Source of the DNA: Ixodes scapularis
Taxonomy: Eukaryota; Arthropoda; Arachnida; Ixodida; Ixodidae
Direction: 5' to 3'
Assembly: GCF_016920785.2 (NCBI RefSeq)
Contig: NW_024609836.1
Span: 5,946,406-6,010,405 of the forward strand
DNA: 64,000 nt
Shown one piece after another: positions 1-10,008 of this stretch. The first letter of the stretch is position 1. Each line of letters begins with the position of its first letter. The notes beneath the pieces are model-generated. The model was not told where the DNA came from. It ran no database searches and saw only the letters and a program-made list of their open reading frames with translations. Made by a program: the position numbers and the translations under genes.

Positions 1-918
1 CACAATCAAGTACTTGGCGGAGCTACATTAGAATGGCTAGCATTCTACTACTGCAATGCAGAGCCGCATAGTGGGAGAGTTTAACCAGTCGGTGTGGTGA
101 CGAAGGTGCTGGAGAGGAGGAAAGGGAGGAGAGCGCCGAAGGAGGGAGAGAGAAGGCAGCAAAGAGGAGACGACCACCATTTTGACGCAACGCTGTCGGC
201 GCAGAGCACTGTTGAGGCTACGCGTCGTCTGCTACTGGCTTATTTCATTTTTGCCTAGATAAAAGTTCGCGTTTAAGCATGGAGAAACTTCTTTCTTTAG
301 GTTTTTAAGCCACCGAGGAATAACACTATATCATTTTATTGCAAGAGCCTGCCAAATAAAAGGAAAGGGCAGGTGTCTGGATAGAAAGAGTTTAGTTGGC
401 GCACCAAGAGGCTAACCAATAAAAATGGGTACTGCTCTGCCCAAAATGCCTAAAAAGTGTGGATCTCGACTTGACACTAACAACGGCACACAGTATCTAT
501 TTTACTGACTAAAGGGTACTAAATCATTATTTTCAGCAACTAGTCATACTAAATATTTTTCCCGACTTGCTTTTTAGGAAAATTTTTAAATTTACAAGAA
601 CTATTAAGACAACAGCTAAGAAAAAAGCAATGGCAAAACCAACAATCGAATTCGCCTGCTCTCCAGTAGCACGACATCTATAGAATGGAGACCTGCAGAA
701 TGAGCAAGCAGTCTAAAAAACAGAGTATGTCCTATGTATAATTTGTTTTCATGCTGCAAAGCAAGTTCTGGAAAGAGGTTTCACGACATTAACAAAATTT
801 CTTGCTATCAGTTGAGAACAAGTTAGAAGAGTGAACTAGTCCTTGCCCCTGGCATAACGTTTTAGTGTTGCCCATGGAAACTTAAATAAATTTGTAAATA
901 AAAACAAAAAGGACTAAC

Positions 919-1026
919 CTTCATAAAAAAAATCTAATTTTCGCAAAGAAAAGTTATCTTGAACAAAATATGTGGGATACAGTTGTACAGCGTCCATTTC
1001 TGTGCTGAACCAATTTTGAGGCAAAT
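919..1026 (-). pseudogene. Exon-like block X2, copy A unit 1
   Basis: Read on the minus strand, the block has an acceptor (pyrimidine-rich stretch then GTCGCAG) and a donor (AAG|GTTAGT). It encodes residues beginning DLPQNWFSTEMDAVQLYPTY and ending near LRKLDFF. It is 108 nt here against 107 nt in B and C because of an extra A in a homopolymer, so the reading frame may be disturbed in A. The same block with the same borders is present in A unit 2, B and C. Function not recognised. The splice borders and conservation are seen; that it is a true exon is inference. Confidence 0.4.
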
Positions 1027-1904
1027 CTGCGACAATGAAAAGAAAACGCCCCGAGCACAATTAAGGGAAAGACAGAAAGGATGCATACCTACAACAAAAA
1101 AAAAATTAGAATGACCACGGGCAGAAAACTCTGGTGAGGTTCTCGGAGTGACTCCCTGCAATGGGCCTGCGCAGACCAGAGAACAAGATCCGTCCGAGCT
1201 TGCAGCCATAAGGTGCTTCATACCGTGAAGTTCCAGAAGTAGCTGAAATTGGAAGCAAACTGTATTTCATTTCTCTGCACAATGGAGAGTTTAATAGCTA
1301 GTATGCATTCATAAGGTGATACAGTCATGAATGCAGATTCTTTAATGCAGCACTTCATCACCAAATCGTTAACCGTGCCCGGCAACACTAAAAACCGAGA
1401 GCATTATTCCAAACTATCTCAGTTTAAAGTTAACCACGGCAGTAGCTGCAAGCCATTGACCTTCTAGTTGGATGCCATGGTACATCGAGCTTATAATCAT
1501 GTGTCACACTGTTTTTGCTGCAATGGCTTGTAGTGTCAAAAGTGATCCAGCTTAAAGAGATGCAAAGTACAGACGTGTGTGAGTGGGGCCCTCACCTAGT
1601 CTGCAACTACATTGCGAGGTAGGACGTTCCAACCGGGATGTTTGCTGCCTGTAACCATACGACCAGCTTGTGGACAGCGATTGTTCGAGCCGAGTACATG
1701 TCCTCGACAGTGCCGTTATTTGACAAAGTTTTATGAATGTTCAACATGACTGACTTACAGAGAGACTACATCTCAACGACTAATGACTTGGGATACCTAA
1801 CTAAATACTGATATATTAACTAAATGCAAAACAATTACCTGGCAGGCATTAAATTTTTCAACAGGATGGGTCGACTCCGCATTAAGTTGAAGGAATCGAT
1901 GCGT

Positions 1905-2064
1905 CAGGCACGTAGCCAGGATTTTGTTTCAGGGGGGCCCACTCATGACAAAATGCTGTATGAGGGGGAGGGGAATAGGAGGATCCATGCAAAATGGAAG
2001 ATTTCGGGGGGGGGGGGGGGGGGGGGGGCAGGGCCCCATGGTCCTTCCCCTGGCTACGTGCCTG
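1905..2064. mobile_element. hAT-type MITE, copy A unit 1
   Basis: The element is 160 bp with perfect 16-bp terminal inverted repeats, CAGGCACGTAGCCAGG at the left and its complement at the right. It is flanked by a perfect 8-bp direct repeat CGATGCGT (1897-1904 and 2065-2072). An 8-bp target duplication and CAG-starting ends are typical of the hAT superfamily. The interior holds a 23-base poly-G run. Copy B has a single, uninterrupted target site (about 21990), confirming insertion. Long overlapping ORFs across it are artefacts of the G and C runs. Confidence 0.85.
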
Positions 2065-3066
2065 CGATGCGTAACAGGACAATACAAACAAAATATGCCG
2101 TACAATTCCTTTTGCACCGCCAAAATGATGTGTTTTTCAAGGTAAGATACACAATTTTGTTGATTCAGAAAGTGCCTCAGCTGTACAAATGCATATGCAG
2201 TAAGGGCACTCGCCAAGCCTATTCTCCTCAGCTCTGTGCAGGTGAAGCTAGGTTAGAGTATAAAAGTACGTGCTCACTGACAGCATGAGAAAGGCAGAGA
2301 GAAGTCTCCGTTGTTCCACCACCAGCCCGTCTGCTACCTTCGATGACGTTTCAGCACCTCACGAGCCTGGAGCGAGCACATCTGTCCAAAGTGGGGTGAA
2401 AAGCACAAGCACGTGCTGGAGGACGCCCAGCCATTCTCTTTTTGTCATCGGCTATACTACATATTTTTAGTATGACATATTTTTATGTGAGAAAAAGTAT
2501 TGCGAATAAGCAGTCCACCTTTGACCATAATACAGAATTCTGATAAAGATAACAGTTGCCAATCGCTATTTTCAGAATAAGTGCTCCCACCTATCGGAAC
2601 ATCTACTCATGTGGCGCGTGAGTCGGTTCAGGACTGCGAGGCTAGAAAACGAAGCGCTCACAAGGCTTGTCTGGCCCTTCCAACCATGCGGGTACCATTC
2701 GTCGCAAACCCCCAATTTCTAGACAAAATGATGTAGAATGAGCCAATCTTGTCTACGCCAAAGGTAGAACATTGAATTGTGGTTCCCTTATATTGTGCGA
2801 ACCATCCTTCAAACCGCGGTACCACCTGCAAATGAACTATGTTGTGCTGCGGCACGCGTCCATGCTGCCTGCTTCAGGGGAAATCCACTGCTCGTGTTGA
2901 ATACGACATCCCACAATGTACAGGCAACAATGTTTAACAAACTAATAATAAAATTGATATCATTCAATAGACACAGATAGGCTCACAAAGTGTCGACACC
3001 ACGATTGTTGTTGTTGGTTTTATTCTTGCCTACAAACAAAAGTGACTTCCTCTTTCCTCCGATGTA

Positions 3067-3200
3067 CAGTAAAACCCCCTTATCTTCGTGGCCCCTATTT
3101 CTTCTCGGATCGGTCACAGAGGACATGATCGCAGCCACTGAATTCTGCAAAATTAAAGGCCGAGAAAGTTAAAGGTTCGCCAACATTAAGGGGTTTACTG
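3067..3200. mobile_element. pogo/Tigger-like MITE, copy A unit 1
   Basis: The element is about 134 bp, with inverted ends CAGTAAAACCCCCTTAT on the left and TTAAGGGGTTTACTG on the right, preceded by TA (followed by TT, so the right duplication would be mutated). TA targets and CAGT-starting ends fit Tc1/mariner elements of the pogo/Tigger type. It is present at the same place in A unit 2, B and C, so it inserted before the unit was copied. No coding capacity. Confidence 0.65.
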
Positions 3201-3644
3201 TTCTTCCGTGTGTCACATGATGTTAACATTTCAAGGAGGCTGAAGGTATTGGTGTAAGAAAAAATTGACCTATGAAAAAAAAGCTCTTCTCCAGGTTAGG
3301 CACGCGAGGTTCCTTTGCACTACCTATAAGGCGGCAAGTTTGTTTCGGCAGAGCTTTTTGTAAAACGGAGTCACAAAAGTAGCTATATTGGCGTCAACTA
3401 TTTTGTGCTGCATCATAAAGCTAGAGTAAATTCCACAGTGCTTCGGCACAGCACTGTTCGTTGCGAGAGCATATGTGGTTTAGTGTTGCACCCCATTTGG
3501 ATGGTCCAGAGAAACTAGCGCTGACAGTGTTGGAGCACTCCAAATAATAACAGCCGACTGTAGAAGCATTGAGAGATGCACACATGCGAACTGTGCATTT
3601 CTTAAAAGTGGATTCAAGCAAAGGTAAAAACAACACATACTTAC

Positions 3645-3829
3645 GACGGCCATACTTGCCTTTCCGAAGCACGACCACTTTTCCCTCGGTAGCACCATCC
3701 ACTAAGAAGCACGGGCAACACGCCCATGAGACGCCGTCGACTCCTGGATTGAATGACGACCCGCCTGAGGTCTTGGAAGGAGATCCGGAACACTGCTTTA
3801 GGCCAGATGTTGTATCTGCTGGGCAGGGA
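3645..3829 (-). pseudogene. Exon-like block X3, copy A unit 1
   Basis: On the minus strand, a pyrimidine-rich acceptor (TTTTTACTTTTAG) is followed by 185 nt open in one frame and then a near-perfect donor GTAAGTATG. The encoded peptide includes CPADTTSGLKQCSGSPSKTS, then several cysteines (WACCPCF) and a basic end (VVVLRKGKYGRR). The frame stays open beyond both borders (3421-3924, 167 aa), which is chance or intron read-through. Homologous blocks with the same borders occur in A unit 2, B and C. Function not recognised. Confidence 0.4.
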
Positions 3830-4271
3830 CTAAAAGTAAAAATCAACAAATTTATCTGAAGCGGTACATTCCTATACGATAGCGGTATTTTTTTAGGCCA
3901 GTGATGCCTTTTCATTAAACACAAATGGTTGGTTTACATGATGAACCTGCAGCCCCTATTTTGCTTAAGTGTAACGCAGTGTCTAACGTTACGTCCGACG
4001 GAATCCGAAATAAAAATTAGTTACGTCCAACGTAACTGTCAAGCATTCGAGTTACGTCCGACGTAACCCAAAATAAAAATTAAAGTTACCGTATTTGCTA
4101 GAAAATAGGTTGAACCCTATTTGTTGGACACACCGAAAATAAAAAAAAATAACTCAAATATAGGTCGACCTTTTTTTATTTTTAAGAACAGGGGAAATTT
4201 TGGGCAAAACAAACAAAGTGTTGCCCATGGAAACTTAAATAAATTTGTAAATAAAAACAAAAAGGACTAAC

Positions 4272-4379
4272 CTTCATAAAAAAAATCTAACTTTCGCAAA
4301 GAAAAGTTATCTTGAACAAAATATGTGGGATACAGTTGTACAGCGTCCATTACTGTGCTGAACCAATTTTGAGGCAAAT
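4272..4379 (-). pseudogene. Exon-like block X2, copy A unit 2
   Basis: Tandem copy of the block at 919-1026, with the same acceptor and donor and a few substitutions, 108 nt long. Confidence 0.35.
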
Positions 4380-5258
4380 CTGCGACAATGAAAAGAAAAC
4401 GCCCCGAGCACAATTAAGGGAAAGACAGAAAGGATGCATACGTACAACAAAAAAAAAATTTAGAATGACCACGGGCAGAAAACTCTGGTGAGGTTCTCGG
4501 AGTGACTCCCTGCAATGGGCCTGCGCAGACCAGAGAACAAGATCCGTCCGAGCTTGCAGCCATAAGGTGCTTCATACCATGAAGTTCCAGAAGTAGCTGA
4601 AATTGGAAGCAAACTGTATTTCATTTCTCTGCACAATGGAGAGTTTAATAGCTAGTATGCATTCATAAGGTGATACAGTCATGAATGCAGATTCTTTAAT
4701 GCAGCACTTCATCACCAAATCGTTAACCGTGCCCGGCAACACTAAAAACCGAGAGCATTATTCCAAACTATCTCAGTTTAAAGTTAACCACGGCAGTAGC
4801 TGCAAGCCATTGACCTTCTAGTTGGATGCCATGGTACATCGAGCCTATAATCATGTGTCACACTGTTTTTGCTGCAATGGCTTGTAGTGTCAAAAGTGGT
4901 CCAGCTTAAAGAAATGCAAAGTACAGACGTGTGTGAGTGGGGCCCTCACCTAGTCTGCAGCTACATTGCGAGGTAGGACGTTCCAACCGGGATGTTTGCT
5001 GCCTGTAACCATACGACCAGCTTGTGGACAGCGATTGTTCGAGCCGAGTACGTGTCCTCGACAGTGCCGTTATTTGACAAAGTTTTATGAATGTTCAACA
5101 CGACTGACTTACAGAGAGACTACATCTCAACGACTAATGACTTGGGATACCTAACTAAATACTGATATATTAACTAAATGCAAAACAATTACCTGGCAGG
5201 CATTAAATTTTTCAACAGGATGGGTCGACTCCGCATTAAGTTGAAGGAGTCGATGCGT

Positions 5259-5412
5259 CAGGCACGTAGCCAGGATTTTGTTTCAGGGGGGCCCACTCAT
5301 GACAAAATGCTGTATGAGGGGGAGGGGAATAGGAGGATCCATGCAAAATGGAAGATTTCGGGGGGGGGGGGGGGGGCCGGGCCCCATGGTCCTTCCCCTG
5401 GCTACGTGCCTG
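5259..5412. mobile_element. hAT-type MITE, copy A unit 2
   Basis: Same insertion as at 1905-2064, carried along by the tandem duplication. The 8-bp flanks CGATGCGT lie at 5251-5258 and 5413-5420. The element is 154 bp because the poly-G run is 17 bases instead of 23. Confidence 0.85.
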
Positions 5413-6414
5413 CGATGCGTAATAGGACAATACAAACAAAATATGCCGTACAATTCCTTTTGCACCGCCAAAATGATGTGTTTTTCAAGGTAAGATACAC
5501 AATTTTGTTGATTCAGAAAGTGCCTCAGCTGTACAAATGCATATGCAGTAAGGGCACTCGCCAAGCCTATTCTCCTCAGCTCTGTGCAGGTGAAGCTAGG
5601 TTAGAGTATAAAAGTACGTGCTCACTGACAGCATGAGAAAGGCAGAGAGAAGTCTCCGTTGTTCCACCACCAGCCCGTCTGCTACCTTCGATGACGTTTC
5701 AGCTCCTCACGAGCCTGGAGCGAGCACATCTGTCCAAAGTGGGGTGAAAAGCACAAGCACGTGCTGGAGGACGCCCAGCCATTCTCTTTTTGTCATCGGC
5801 TATACTACATATTTTTAGTATGACATATTTTTATGTGAGAAAAAGTATTGCGAATAAGCAGTCCACCTTTGACCATAATACAGAATTCTGATAAAGATAA
5901 CAGTTGCCAATCCCCATTTTCAGAATAAGTGCTCCCACCTATCGGAACATCTACACATGTGGCGCGTGAGTCGGTTCAGGACTGCGAGGCTAGAAAACGA
6001 AGCGCTCACAAGGCTTGTCTGGCCCTTCCAACCATGCGGGTACCATTCGTCGCAAACCCCCAATTTCTAGACAAAATGATTTAGAATGAGCCAATCTTGT
6101 CTACGCCACGGGGAAAACATTGAATTGTGGTTCCCTTATATTGTGCGAACCATCCTTCAAACCGCGGTACCACCTGCAAATGAACTATGTTGTGCTGCGG
6201 CACGCGTCCATGCTGCCTGCTTCAGAGGAAATCCACTGCTCGAGTTGAATACGACATCCCACAATGTACAGGCAACAATGTTTAACAAACTAATAATAAA
6301 ATTGATATCGTTCAATAGACACAGATAGGCTTACAAAGTGTCGACACCATGATTGTTGTTGTTGGTTTTATTCTTGCCTACAAACAAAAGTGACTTCCTC
6401 TTTCCTCCGATGTA

Positions 6415-6548
6415 CAGTAAAACCCCCTTATTTTCGTGGCCCCTATTTCTTCTCGAATCGGTCACAGAGGACATGATCGCAGCCACTGAATTCTGCAAAA
6501 TAAAAGGCCGAGAAAGTTAAAGGTTCGCCAACATTAAGGGGTTTACTG
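6415..6548. mobile_element. pogo/Tigger-like MITE, copy A unit 2
   Basis: Tandem-duplicated copy of the element at 3067-3200, with the same ends and the same TA-side flank. Confidence 0.65.
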
Positions 6549-6992
6549 TTCTTCCGTGTGTCACATGATGTTAACATTTCAAGGAGGCTGAAGGTATTGG
6601 TGTAAGAAAAAATTGACCTATGAAAAAAAAGCCCTTCTCCAGGTTAGGCACGCGAGGTTCCTTTGCACTACCTATAAGGCGGCAAGTTTGTTTCGGCAGA
6701 GCTTTTTGTAAAACGGAGTCACAAAAGTAGCTATATTGGCGTCAACTATTTTGTGCTGCATCATAAAGCTAGAGTAAATTCCACAGTGCTTCGGCACAGC
6801 ACTGTTCGTTGCGAGAGCATATGTGGTTTAGTGTTGCACCCCATTTGGATGGTCCAGAGAAACTAGCGCTGACAGTGTTGGAGCACTCCAAATAATAACA
6901 GCCGACTGTAGAAGCATTGAGAGATGCACACATGCGAACTGTGCATTTCTTAAAAGTGGATTCAAGCAAAGGTAAAAACAACACATACTTAC

Positions 6993-7176
6993 GACGGCCA
7001 GACTTGCCTTTCCGAAGCACGACCACTTTTCCCTCGGTAGCACCATCCACTAAGAAGCACGGGCAACACCCCATGAGACGCCGTCGACTCCTGGATTGAA
7101 TGACGACCCGCCTGAGGTCTTGGAAGGAGATCCGGAACACTGCTTTAGGCCAGATGTTGTATCTGCTGGGCAGGGA
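6993..7176 (-). pseudogene. Exon-like block X3, copy A unit 2 (frameshifted)
   Basis: Same block and splice borders as 3645-3829, but one base is lost in the run before the CATGAG motif (CACGCCCATG became CACCCCATG). This shifts the frame between the CCPCFLVDG part and the upstream CPADTTSG part. The open frame is therefore split between two frames. It shows how freshly duplicated blocks are already decaying. Confidence 0.4.
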
Positions 7177-7436
7177 CTAAAAGTAAAAATTAACAAATTT
7201 ATCTGAAGCGGTACATTCCTATGCGATAGCGGTATTTTTTTAGGCCAGTGATGCCTTTTCATTAAACACAAATGGTTGGTTTACATGATGAACCTGCAGC
7301 CCGTATTTTGCTTAAGTGTAACGCAGTGTCTGACGTTACGTCCGACGGAATCCGCAATAAAAATTAGTTACGTCCAACGTAACTGTCAAGCATTCGAGTT
7401 ACGTCCGACGTAACCCAAAATAAAAATTAAAGTTAC

Positions 7437-8247
7437 CGTATTTGCTCGAAAATAGGTTGAACCCTATTTGTTGGACACACCGAAAATAAAAAAAAAATAA
7501 CTCAAATATAGGTCGACCTTTTTTTTATTTTTAAGAACAGGGGAAATTTTGGGCAAAACAAAAAGAAACAAACTTTTTTTTACATCACTCTCAGCTAAAT
7601 CACGGGGCGATTCGAAAAACTTAATCACCGTCAGAACGTCTGGGCATGTCATCGTTGTCCGAAGCTTCGTCAGCTTGGTAGACATCCTCGCAAATTCGAA
7701 ACAATAGTTCACTGACACCGTTGTAAAATGACGACAAGAAGAAACGAAACAAGGTGCGAAGCGACGAAAGACAAACTACAAAGACGCAAGCAAAGCCGCC
7801 GTGTCGCCATGAGCAACACGCGAGCCGAGCGCTGGCCGAGCCGCCTCAAGCAACAAACAGAAGTAACGTCCTTTTTTTTTGTTTTTGTCTTTGTTTTTTT
7901 CTGCGCGTTAGCGAGGATGGAGGGCAAAGTGCATGGCGCATCGCGTTCCTCTCCGTCCCCATTTCCCAGCAAGGGGAACGCTAGTGGCTAGAGGCGCGAT
8001 GGCGAAACCAGACGCCCGAGAGATGCCCGTGATAGCGGCACCGGCCACGGCGGGCGGCTCATTTCGGTTGTCTCCGTGCACCAAAAGCTTTTTGAAACAA
8101 GAAGCGGCGCGGCTCCACGGCAAAGCCGGCTCGGTGACTCGATAGCTTCATGCCTCCGGTAGGGTCGCAAAATTTGGTCGCGAATGTAGGTCGAAATTCT
8201 TTGGTCACGATTTCCAAAAAAGAAAAAAGGTCGACTTATATTTGAAT
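7437..8247. mobile_element. Element with degenerate inverted ends, unclassified
   Basis: The left end reads CCGTATTTGCTCGAAAATAG. The complement of the right end at about 8247 reads CCGTGTTTATTCAAATATAA, and both continue into GTCGACC-like sequence, giving inverted ends of about 27 bp with several mismatches. Copy C has the left end (near 41670) but is deleted before the right end; copy B lacks the whole segment. No transposase motif is seen, and overlapping short ORFs show no recognisable domain. No clear target duplication, so the superfamily is left open. Confidence 0.4.
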
Positions 8248-8249
8248 AA

Positions 8250-9780
8250 ACACGGCAGTCAGCCGCGCGACGAGACACACATTATGAAAGCGATTGGTGC
8301 GAGCGACCGAGGCGATGAGCGACGTTTTCTAGAAGCCCAAGAACCGAGCTGCGCAAGCAGCGAGAGTGAGAAAGTCTCGTCGCTCGACGCCGGCACTCGT
8401 AGCTTCTCGCCATCGCCCGTCTCGTTGATCGCTATATTGCTTACATGCCGTTCAGAAAGGCGCTCTAAGTGCTTACTATTGCATTCGGACCAACCTCGCA
8501 TCCAACCGTAACGAGTCTTGACTTTTTTTAAAGCCGCCCAGGTAGAAGTTAACATCGAGTACATACATCGTTTTCAAGCATGGCTCCTCGTTCATAGCTC
8601 GATTTACATTTTCGGTAAATGACAAACCGAAATGAAGCACAATTATTCTAGTTCAAAATTGTCCCGAACACTTGGCACGCATGCTTACACTGTAGCGCAC
8701 CTAACGTAATTTAAAAGTAGAACGAGAACGGGACGAGATTCGCTTACCGCTTCACGGAGACAGACGCCTTCGGATCCTATAGGCCTCACGGATGAACTTG
8801 GAAGTCGCCTGCGGTCTGACGATCGGACGAGTCGAGCCTGCCTGACCCAGGCTGACCACGCCTGGTTGAACTGTGAGAGGCGCCGTCGAGTTGAGAGCCA
8901 GAGACGCAGAAGAAACGGACCGTAAAACTTCTGTCCCGTAAAACGCAGAACGAGCCAGCGACGCCAAAACCGCTACGTCGCCATCTCCGCGACGACCGGA
9001 AGCGTGGAAGCCGGGAAGTTTGAAAAGCCGCGGCAGCGGAAGCCACTGGGCGGAAGCTTTACGTTTCGGTTTCACTTTTCTCCGACGCCGGCTACGGCTG
9101 CGGGCTGGTGGGTTTGCGGCTAGTTGCGACGACGCGAGGGGTCACGAAAAGACGCCGAGTTGGTCGAGTACGAGTCACGGCTCACGATACGAGCAACGAG
9201 CCGTTTGTCGCTGTCGACCGGTGATGCGGTATCCGCGGCTTGGTGTCTCGATTGGTTTGTTGCCGTGCACGTTGACTCAAAGCTCGAAGTTATGCAGTTC
9301 CCGTTCCGGCACCAGCCGCACCACGTTTTCCGGTGCATCGCACGTGGAGGCCTTTCGACGCATGCAGTGAACTTAAAGATCGTGCCCGCTCTCCGGTGCT
9401 GTGAAAGAAGTTCGGAGACGGAAGAAGCATCAAAACCATGGCGTGTAGGACTCCAGGGCAGGCCGCCGGTTCACTCTGAACGAGAGGCGACGTGTGTGTG
9501 CACGCTTTGAGGAAGCCTCCGGCTTCGCAGCGCCAGACTTCGCCAATCGCGACCGGACCAACCGGACCCCGAGTCCGAGAGTCTCTTGCGCAGCCAGGAA
9601 CGGCACCGAGGTAGGAGCTGCTCGTTCAGTGCTACCATGCAGTGCTCTACAGTGCTCGGAGCTCTCGGTGTCATTCGTGCTTGCATGGAAGCCTTTGTGA
9701 CCCCTTCGGACGCCCAAGTCGTACTTCGCAAAGGTTTGGACGGGGCCGGCCCCACCGAGCAGCTCCGCTATATTCCGTTT
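8250..9780. other. GC-rich part of copy A, no supported gene
   Basis: The segment matches copy B inverted (about 18120-19880), and from about 9170 also copy C. It is rich in GCGACGAGCGA-like words. Many overlapping short ORFs lie on both strands, none conserved in frame between copies, so I regard them as chance ORFs in GC-rich DNA. Confidence 0.5.
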
Positions 9781-9782
9781 AC

Positions 9783-9872
9783 TTATGATCGCAATAAAAG
9801 CTTGCGTTTGTTCTCGGGAAAAAAAATTGCGGGACCGCTCTGCGCGCCGCCTACGAGGTTGGCCGCCGCCAT
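9783..9872 (-). pseudogene. Candidate first exon of the unit gene, copy A (degenerate)
   Basis: The minus-strand ATG at 9872 begins MAAANLVGG and matches the intact version in B (18036-18123). In A an expanded T run (after CCCGCAA) shifts the frame before the FSREQTRAF part seen in B. The donor position is GTAAAC instead of GTAAGC. Likely non-functional. Confidence 0.3.
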
Positions 9873-10008
9873 GTTCTCAGCTGTTCACTCGCTCCCGCAG
9901 CGAGCGCCTTGCGATTATCCTCCCCGTTCCAAAATGCGATGCGCTTTGCGCATTATGCCGTTTACATGGCCGCATATTGAATGCGGCAACTGGATTCAAT
10001 GCGACTAA

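Larger units (their letters stand above)
865..4217 (+). repeat. Tandem duplication inside copy A, first unit
   Basis: The sequence from GTGTTGCCCATGG at 865 restarts at 4218. The two units match closely by eye, with sparse substitutions and length changes mainly in homopolymers. Copies B and C have only one such unit, so the duplication happened in A after the copies separated. The junction at about 4210-4218 joins GGGCAAAACAAA to CAAAGTGTTG with only short A/C-rich microhomology, which suggests end joining or replication slippage. Confidence 0.9.
4218..7562 (+). repeat. Tandem duplication inside copy A, second unit
   Basis: Second unit of the 3,353-bp duplication. It is 8 bp shorter than the first, mostly because a poly-G run has 17 instead of 23 bases and because one base is lost from the exon-like block at 6993-7176. 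After about 7562 the sequence continues into the part of the unit shared with copy C, so this second unit retains the original right-hand context and the first retains the original left-hand context. Confidence 0.9.

Noticed and set aside
1882..2288. Overlapping Pro-rich and Gly-rich ORFs in the hAT MITE (also at 5178-5636 and 39377-39803)
   Set aside because: They depend on the poly-G/poly-C run and on the transposon, change frame when the run changes length, and are absent in copy B.
4001..4100. Repeated TTACGTCCGACGTAAC words as a regulatory operator
   Set aside because: They are short inverted words within the shared repeat unit (also at 7330-7420 and 41560-41650), with no gene nearby to regulate. 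More likely transposon-end debris.
8242..9755. Dense overlapping ORFs of 70-130 aa on both strands
   Set aside because: GC-rich DNA with few stops; frames are not conserved against copies B and C, and no domains are seen.
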